Assembly: GCA_902520835.1 (NCBI GenBank)
Contig: CABYPD010000008.1
Coordinates: 1 to 52,249, forward strand
Direction of reading: 5' to 3'
Length of the DNA stretch: 52,249 nucleotides
From: an uncultured Bacteroidota bacterium
GTDB lineage: Bacteria > Bacteroidota > Bacteroidia > Flavobacteriales > Flavobacteriaceae
Made by a program: the position numbers and the translations under genes. Every line of letters begins with the position of its first letter. Position 1 is the stretch's first letter. The notes beneath the pieces were generated by a model. It was not told where the DNA came from, did not search any database, and saw only the letters and a list, made by a program, of their open reading frames with translations. Shown here one piece after another: positions 46,910-52,249 of the stretch.

Positions 46910-47447
46910 AATAAATTACATATACATATTATTATCCCTCTCTTTTGTTTCATGTTTTGATTCATCAAAACCTAACTATCAATTTTTTCCGAACATGTAT
47001 GAATCCGTTGGTTATGATACTTATGCAGAATCATCGGCATTTGCTAATGGAATTGAAGCACAGGAACCTGTGGAAGGAACGATTTCTAGAGGATGGGAAC
47101 CTTATGAGTATGAAGACACAAATGAAGGTTATGAGCTTGCTAAACTAAATTTAAAATCACCAATCCAAAGAACAGAAGAAAGTGTTAAAACGGGAAAAGA
47201 GCTTTATGGAATATATTGTTCAGTGTGTCATGGATCAAAAGGTGATGGACAAGGAATTTTAATGACAAGGGAGAAATTTTTAGGAATTCCAAGTTATGCA
47301 GATAGAGATATTACAGAAGGAAGTATATATCATGTTTTGATGTATGGAATAAATTTAATGGGATCTCACGCATCACAAGTTGATCAAGAGGAGAGGTGGA
47401 AAATTTCACAATATGTTATGGACTTAAGAGATGAATTGAAAAAATAG
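46902..47447 (+). CDS. actE: Alternative complex III monohaem cytochrome c ActE
   Basis: 181 residues. A signal peptide with lipobox (FVSC, Cys18) makes it a periplasmic membrane-anchored lipoprotein. One haem c site, CSVCH (106-110), is preceded by GKELYGIYC and followed by GSKGDGQG; the sixth ligand is probably the methionine in VLMYGINLMGSHASQV. It passes electrons within or out of the complex. It starts within actD and is followed by actF after five bases. Confidence 0.94.
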   Translation: MNKINYIYILLSLSFVSCFDSSKPNYQFFPNMYESVGYDTYAESSAFANGIEAQEPVEGTISRGWEPYEYEDTNEGYELAKLNLKSPIQRTEESVKTGKELYGIYCSVCHGSKGDGQGILMTREKFLGIPSYADRDITEGSIYHVLMYGINLMGSHASQVDQEERWKISQYVMDLRDELKK

Positions 47448-47452
47448 TTTGA

Positions 47453-48799
47453 ATGTTTGTATTAACTAAAAAAATAAAAATCTTTTCATTAGCTCTAATA
47501 ATTTTTGGTTTATTAGGAATAGCTTTTGGTTTTTATTCAGCTCCTAGTACTATTGAAGAAGCAAAAGAAATCATTGCAAATTCTCACCATGGTGACGATC
47601 ATACATCAAGTCATGATTATCTTGGAGATGCTTATTCTTCAATAATTGAATCTAATAAAGAATATGATTCAGAACATTCAGAAGGTCATGAAATGTCACA
47701 TGATGAGCATGTTTTTCATCAATTAGCTAATAGACCTTGGGCTGCAGTATACGTGGCAGCATTTTTCTTTTTTATGATTTCACTTGGTACTCTTGCATTT
47801 TATGCAATTCAAAGAGCTGCTCAAGCTGGATGGTCTCCATTATTATTTAGAGTTATGGAAGGTATTACTGGATATTTACTGCCTGGAGGTATAATAGTTT
47901 TAGTTATACTTTTATTATCAGCTCTACACTTAAATCATTTGTTTATATGGATGGACCCTGAGGTTGTTGAATATGATAAAATTATTAAAGCTAAAAGCGG
48001 ATATCTTAATGTTCCATTTTTCCTAGCAAGAGGAGTTTTTTATTTGGCTGGGTGGTCTCTGTACAGGTATTTTTCCAGAAAATTTTCAATTGCACAAGAC
48101 AATTCAAATGATATTTCAAACCATGTTAAGAACTTCAAATTATCAGCTGGATTTTTAGCATTTTTTATTGTAACTGAATCTATGATGTCTTGGGATTGGA
48201 TAATGTCAATAGATCCACACTGGTTTAGTACATTATTTGGGTGGTATGTTTTTGCAAGTATGGTTGTTTCAGCAATCACAGTAATTGCTCTCATGATAAT
48301 ATTTCTAAAATCATTGGGATACTTAGAAAAAGTTAATCATAATCACTTACATGACTTAGCTAAATTCATGTTTGGTTTTAGTGTATTTTGGGCTTATTTA
48401 TGGTTTTCACAATTCATGTTAATATGGTATGCAAACATTCCTGAGGAAGTTACATATTTTATAACTCGTCTTGAAGATTATCAAATTCCCTTTTTAGGAA
48501 TGTTGGTTATGAATTTTATTTTACCATTTCTAATACTTATAAATTCAGATTTTAAAAGGTTAAATTGGATTATTGTAATGGCAGGTATAATTATTTTAAT
48601 TGGACATTATATGGATGTGTTTAATATGATCATGCCTTCTGCTGTTGGAGACCAATGGTCTTTTGGAATCCCTGAGTTGGGATCTTTAATGTTTTTTACA
48701 GGATTATTTGTATACATTGTTTTTGATTCATTAACTAAAGCTCCACTTGAAGCTACGGGTGATCCTTTAAATAAAGAAAGCGAAAAATTTGTTTATTAA
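47453..48799 (+). CDS. actF: Alternative complex III NrfD-like membrane subunit ActF
   Basis: 448 residues with about ten transmembrane helices, the second NrfD-type subunit. One helix lies at the N-terminus (about 8-28), then comes a histidine-rich periplasmic stretch (SHHGDDHTSSHD, about 45-80), and the rest is membrane-embedded (VYVAAFFFFMISLGTLAFYA, WDWIMSIDPHWFSTLFGWYV and others). ActF lacks the quinol site in known complexes and may contribute to ion translocation. It lies five bases after actE and 23 bases before coxB. Confidence 0.93.
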   Translation: MFVLTKKIKIFSLALIIFGLLGIAFGFYSAPSTIEEAKEIIANSHHGDDHTSSHDYLGDAYSSIIESNKEYDSEHSEGHEMSHDEHVFHQLANRPWAAVYVAAFFFFMISLGTLAFYAIQRAAQAGWSPLLFRVMEGITGYLLPGGIIVLVILLLSALHLNHLFIWMDPEVVEYDKIIKAKSGYLNVPFFLARGVFYLAGWSLYRYFSRKFSIAQDNSNDISNHVKNFKLSAGFLAFFIVTESMMSWDWIMSIDPHWFSTLFGWYVFASMVVSAITVIALMIIFLKSLGYLEKVNHNHLHDLAKFMFGFSVFWAYLWFSQFMLIWYANIPEEVTYFITRLEDYQIPFLGMLVMNFILPFLILINSDFKRLNWIIVMAGIIILIGHYMDVFNMIMPSAVGDQWSFGIPELGSLMFFTGLFVYIVFDSLTKAPLEATGDPLNKESEKFVY

Positions 48800-48822
48800 T
48801 TTATGATAAAAGATAAAATATA

Positions 48823-49896
48823 ATGACAGTAGTACTTTCTATAATAGCAGTTACGTTATTAGCAATATCAGTTTGGCAAATAACTAAGATTTTTGAAATA
48901 TCAAATCTTGGAGCTAAAAAAGATAATTCACAGATTGCATCTGAAAAAGATAACGATCTTCAAGGTAAATTAATGTTTGCTTTCTTAGTGTTTATTTATC
49001 TAGTAACAATTTATTCATTTGCTTCATACACTAAAGTTCTTCTTCCAGAATCAGCATCTGAACATGGCTATACTTACGACAAACTTTTGCTAATTTCATT
49101 TCTTGTAATTTTTATAGTTCAAACCATTACTCAAGCATTATTACATTATTTTGCATATAAGTATAGAGGAATTAATGGTAGAAAAGCATCATTTATCACA
49201 CATAATAATAAGTTAGAATTGGTATGGACAGTCATTCCAGCCATAGTACTTTTTGCTCTAATACTTTATGGAATGACTACATGGTCTGATATAATGAATT
49301 TTGAAGAAGATGAAGACGCTTTGATTGTAGAGTTATATGCTCAGCAATGGAACTGGAAAGCTAGATATGCTGGTGATGACAATGTTTTAGGCGATGCAAA
49401 TGTTAGATTTTTAAATGATTTTGATGGTAGAAATTCTGTTGGTATTGATGCCTCAGATCCTAACAGTCTGGATGATGTTGTTGTTACACAAGAGTTTCAT
49501 CTACCTGTTGATAGGAAGGTGATATTTAAAATTAGATCTCAGGATGTTTTACATTCTGCTTACATGCCACATTTTAGAGCTCAAATGAATTGTGTTCCAG
49601 GAATGATTACTGAATTTTCTTTTACACCAACTACAACTACAGCTGATATGAGATTAAACCCAGATGTAGTTGAAAAAGTCAATAGAATTAATAAAATTAG
49701 ATATGATAATAGTCAAGAATTGATTGCTAAAGGGGAGGAACCGTTAGAGCCATATCAATTTGATTATTTACTTCTTTGCGCAAAAATATGTGGATCTTCA
49801 CATTATAACATGCAAATGAAGATTGTTGTAGAATCTGAAAAAGATTTTAATAAATGGTTAAATCAGCAGAAAACGTTTTCTGAGGTTATTCAATAA
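48823..49896 (+). CDS. coxB: Cytochrome c oxidase subunit II
   Basis: 357 residues. It receives electrons at its dinuclear CuA centre and passes them to subunit I. Three hydrophobic helices (about 1-17, 48-70, 88-108 and one near 140-160, the first possibly a signal anchor) precede the cupredoxin domain. CuA ligands are visible: H244 (LHSAY), C319, C323, H327 and M330 (CAKICGSSHYNM), where K321 stands at the backbone ligand position that is often glutamate, as usual in Flavobacteria. An insertion of about 30 residues (NPDVVEKVNRINKIRYDN) lies before the second ligand group. Confidence 0.95.
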   Translation: MTVVLSIIAVTLLAISVWQITKIFEISNLGAKKDNSQIASEKDNDLQGKLMFAFLVFIYLVTIYSFASYTKVLLPESASEHGYTYDKLLLISFLVIFIVQTITQALLHYFAYKYRGINGRKASFITHNNKLELVWTVIPAIVLFALILYGMTTWSDIMNFEEDEDALIVELYAQQWNWKARYAGDDNVLGDANVRFLNDFDGRNSVGIDASDPNSLDDVVVTQEFHLPVDRKVIFKIRSQDVLHSAYMPHFRAQMNCVPGMITEFSFTPTTTTADMRLNPDVVEKVNRINKIRYDNSQELIAKGEEPLEPYQFDYLLLCAKICGSSHYNMQMKIVVESEKDFNKWLNQQKTFSEVIQ

Positions 49897-49904
49897 AAAA
49901 TAAT

Positions 49905-51704
49905 ATGTCTGTAGCTGTAAATAATAATGTAGAAAATCACGATGATCATCATCATCACAAAGAAACTTTTATAACTAAATGGATCTTTAGTCAAGATCAC
50001 AAAATGATTGCCAAACAGTATTTCGTTACTGGTGTACTAGTAATGGGTGTAATTGGTGTTTTGATGTCTTTATTATTTAGAATTCAACTTGCATGGCCTG
50101 AAGAATCCTTTTCAGTTTTTGAAGTTTTTTTAGGTGACAGGTGGGCTCCTGATGGAGTTATGGATCCTAATATATATTTAGCATTAGTAACGATTCATGG
50201 TACAATCATGGTGTTTTTTGTTCTTACTGCTGGATTGAGTGGTACATTTAGTAATTTGTTAATTCCTCTTCAAATTGGTGCAAGAGATATGGCTTCTGGT
50301 TTTTTAAATATGGTTGCTTACTGGTTATTTTTCATCTCAAGTGTAATTATGGTTGCTTCACTCTTTGTTGAAGCTGGCCCTGCAGCAGCTGGATGGACAA
50401 TATATCCACCACTCAGTGCGCTTCCACAAACACAGCCTGGTTCCGGTGCTGGAATGACATTATGGTTGGTGTCAATGGCATTTTTTATTGCATCTTCTTT
50501 GTTAGGTTCTTTAAATTATATAGTCACTGTACTGAACTTGAGAACTAAAGGAATGACCATGTTTAGACTTCCCTTGACAATATGGGCTTTCTTTGTAACA
50601 GCAATTATTGGAGTTATATCGTTTCCTGTTTTATTATCAGCCGCATTACTTTTGATAATGGATAGATCTTTTGGAACATCATTCTTTTTATCAGATATTT
50701 TTGTTCAAGGTGAAGTTCTTCATTACCAGGGCGGATCTCCAGTTCTTTTTGAACATTTGTTCTGGTTTTTGGGACATCCTGAAGTTTATATTGTGTTATT
50801 ACCAGCCCTTGGAATCACATCTGAGATAATCGCTACAAATTCTAGAAAGCCTATTTTTGGATATAGAGCAATGGTTGCTTCAATTTTAGCTATTGCCTTT
50901 TTGTCAACTATTGTTTGGGGACACCATATGTTTGTTACTGGAATGAATCCTTTTTTAGGTTCTGTATTCACATTTACAACTTTGTTAATTGCCATACCGT
51001 CTGCAGTAAAGGCATTTAATTATATAGCAACTTTATGGAAAGGAAATTTGCAATTAAATCCTGCGATGTTGTTCTCAATTGGACTAGTTTCTACTTTTAT
51101 CACTGGTGGTTTAACTGGTATAATTTTAGGTGATAGCGCTTTAGATATTAATGTCCATGATACTTATTTTGTTGTTGCTCATTTCCATCTTGTGATGGGA
51201 ATTTCAGCTCTCTATGGACTATTTGCTGGTGTTTACCATTGGTTTCCAAAATTATATGGAAGAATGATGAATAAAACCCTTGGTTATGTACATTTTTGGA
51301 TTACGGCCATAGGTGCTTACGGTATCTTTTTTCCAATGCATTTCATTGGAATGGCAGGTTTACCTAGAAGATATTACACAAATACTGCATTTCCATATTT
51401 TGATGATTTAGCTGATATCAATGTTTTAATAACTGTATTCGCATTGATTACTGGTTTAGCCCAACTTATCTTTTTATACAACTTTATTCATAGTATGTAT
51501 TTTGGAAAAAAATCTGAAAAAAACCCATGGAAATCAAATACACTTGAATGGACAGCCCCTGTTGAGCACATTCACGGAAACTGGCCAGGTAAAATTCCTG
51601 AGGTTCACAGATGGGCATATGATTATAGTAAGCCTGGGAAAAAACAAGATTTTGTTCCTCAGTCAACTCCAATTGCTAGTGGTGAAAATATTACAGAGCA
51701 TTAG
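49905..51704 (+). CDS. coxA: Cytochrome c oxidase subunit I
   Basis: 599 residues. It reduces oxygen to water and pumps protons. The N-terminus has a histidine run (about 10-17). Haem a and a3 ligands are H98 (IHGTIMVFF), H426 and H428 (VVAHFHLVMG); CuB ligands are H291 (GHPEVY, with cross-link Y295), H340 and H341 (WGHHMFV). This is the A-type haem-copper oxidase pattern. No coxC or assembly gene follows; ruvB is next after 48 bases. It is the terminal step of the respiratory block that starts with actA. Confidence 0.97.
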   Translation: MSVAVNNNVENHDDHHHHKETFITKWIFSQDHKMIAKQYFVTGVLVMGVIGVLMSLLFRIQLAWPEESFSVFEVFLGDRWAPDGVMDPNIYLALVTIHGTIMVFFVLTAGLSGTFSNLLIPLQIGARDMASGFLNMVAYWLFFISSVIMVASLFVEAGPAAAGWTIYPPLSALPQTQPGSGAGMTLWLVSMAFFIASSLLGSLNYIVTVLNLRTKGMTMFRLPLTIWAFFVTAIIGVISFPVLLSAALLLIMDRSFGTSFFLSDIFVQGEVLHYQGGSPVLFEHLFWFLGHPEVYIVLLPALGITSEIIATNSRKPIFGYRAMVASILAIAFLSTIVWGHHMFVTGMNPFLGSVFTFTTLLIAIPSAVKAFNYIATLWKGNLQLNPAMLFSIGLVSTFITGGLTGIILGDSALDINVHDTYFVVAHFHLVMGISALYGLFAGVYHWFPKLYGRMMNKTLGYVHFWITAIGAYGIFFPMHFIGMAGLPRRYYTNTAFPYFDDLADINVLITVFALITGLAQLIFLYNFIHSMYFGKKSEKNPWKSNTLEWTAPVEHIHGNWPGKIPEVHRWAYDYSKPGKKQDFVPQSTPIASGENITEH

Positions 51705-51727
51705 ATAGTTTTTTTCAATTATTCTTA

Positions 51728-51749
51728 AGTCAACTTTTGACTATATTTG
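51728..51749 (+). promoter_or_regulatory. ruvB promoter region with inverted repeat
   Basis: AGTCAA (51728-51733), loop CTT, TTGACT (51737-51742) is a 15-base palindrome whose last base is the first base of a -7 box TATATTTG (51742-51749). The ATG at 51753 follows after three bases. The palindrome sits where a repressor would block RNA polymerase; no regulator can be named. Confidence 0.45.
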
Positions 51750-51752
51750 AAT

Positions 51753-52249
51753 ATGAATGAAAATCTTGATCCTACTAATGAAAATTTTTCAAACGAGGAT
51801 TTAGAGATTGATAAAGCGTTAAGGCCGCTAAGTTTTGATGATTTTAATGGTCAGAAACAAGTTTTAGATAATCTGAAAATTTTTGTTCAGGCAGCAAATC
51901 AGCGTTCAGAAGCATTAGACCACACATTACTTCATGGTCCACCAGGCTTAGGTAAAACAACTTTGGCTCATATTATTGCTAATGAATTAAGTGTTTCTCT
52001 AAAAGTATCATCCGGACCAGTTATTGACAAACCTGGTGACTTAGCTGGTTTATTAACCAGTCTTGAAAATAGAGATGTTTTATTTATAGATGAGATTCAC
52101 AGACTTTCGCCTGTAGTTGAAGAGTATTTATACTCAGCTATGGAGGATTATAAGATTGATATTATGATAGAATCAGGGCCAAATGCACGATCTGTTCAAA
52201 TTAATCTCAATCAATTTACGTTAATTGGTGCTACAACAAGATCTGGATT
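51753..52249 (+). CDS. ruvB: Holliday junction helicase RuvB (partial)
   Basis: 165 codons are visible before the right edge. RuvB is the AAA+ motor that drives branch migration of Holliday junctions with RuvA. The conserved start [13 protein letters not shown] is followed by Walker [10 protein letters not shown] (62-70), Walker [10 protein letters not shown] and sensor 1 LIGATTRSG. The N-terminal 20 residues before the conserved part are rich in N and E. Full length is normally about 340 residues, so about half is missing. In other Flavobacteria ruvB also follows coxA (recalled). Confidence 0.96.
   Translation, partial: MNENLDPTNENFSNEDLEIDKALRPLSFDDFNGQKQVLDNLKIFVQAANQRSEALDHTLLHGPPGLGKTTLAHIIANELSVSLKVSSGPVIDKPGDLAGLLTSLENRDVLFIDEIHRLSPVVEEYLYSAMEDYKIDIMIESGPNARSVQINLNQFTLIGATTRSG

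Noticed and set aside
1-52249. Defence system, prophage, IS element or CRISPR array
   Set aside because: No transposase, integrase, Cas, restriction or phage protein and no spaced repeats were seen; the genes are core or envelope genes.

Overview
The window is an AT-rich, very compact stretch of a Bacteroidota chromosome, most likely a free-living marine member of the Flavobacteriales with a streamlined genome; genus and species cannot be read from it. The lineage call rests on an alternative complex III operon (actABCDEF) running into coxBA and ruvB, a type-B sdhCAB operon, the rplM-rpsI-rpsB-tsf-pyrH-frr order, a single-chain glycyl-tRNA synthetase, lineage-typical DUF4270 and DUF2723 proteins, almost no Shine-Dalgarno sequences, and several promoters with the Bacteroidota -33/-7 pattern (TTTG or TTG, 19-20 bases, TAnnTTTG).

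Region by region: (1) 1-7861, minus strand, five closely packed genes for envelope and secreted proteins: an S10 carboxypeptidase-like protein, aminopeptidase P, an unknown lipoprotein, a Wzi-like outer-membrane barrel and a very large CotH-kinase/lamin-tail protein that runs off the left edge. (2) 7932-11387, succinate dehydrogenase sdhCAB behind a clear promoter. (3) 11390-18911, an Ig-like lipoprotein, then glycyl-tRNA synthetase, exonuclease III and a Tas-type aldo-keto reductase on the plus strand, and radA-panD-panC on the minus strand. (4) 18972-21623, a starch-synthase-like protein and a DUF4270 lipoprotein. (5) 21613-29336, minus strand: L13, S9, S2, EF-Ts, UMP kinase, ribosome recycling factor, AsnRS, sigma-54 and a glycosyltransferase. 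(6) 29359-35957, DNA polymerase I, a cysteine-free thioredoxin-like protein, and a 1180-residue DUF2723 membrane protein. (7) 36073-40411, tRNA-Gln, nusA-infB and a SPOR protein. (8) 40511-51704, the respiratory block actABCDEF-coxBA. (9) 51728-52249, start of ruvB.

Functionally, electrons from succinate enter the quinone pool through SdhCAB, pass through alternative complex III to cytochrome c carried on ActA/ActE-type haem domains, and reach oxygen through the Cox enzyme: three parts of one aerobic chain in one window. The rest is mostly translation, RNA and DNA maintenance, and coenzyme A precursor synthesis. Genes are joined by stop/start overlaps (TAATG, ATGA) and convergent neighbours overlap at their 3' ends. 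There is no gene-free stretch above 300 bases; the longest, 35958-36252, holds a tRNA, two -7 boxes and a terminator hairpin.

I found no mobile element, CRISPR array, prophage or recognisable defence system. The less ordinary items are the CotH/Wzi/lipoprotein cassette, a DNA polymerase I whose proofreading site looks destroyed, a 23-base palindrome touching the sigma-54 start codon, paired hairpins before rpsB, a terminator hairpin between the only visible nusA promoter element and nusA, and a starch-synthase-like protein without its nucleotide-sugar site.
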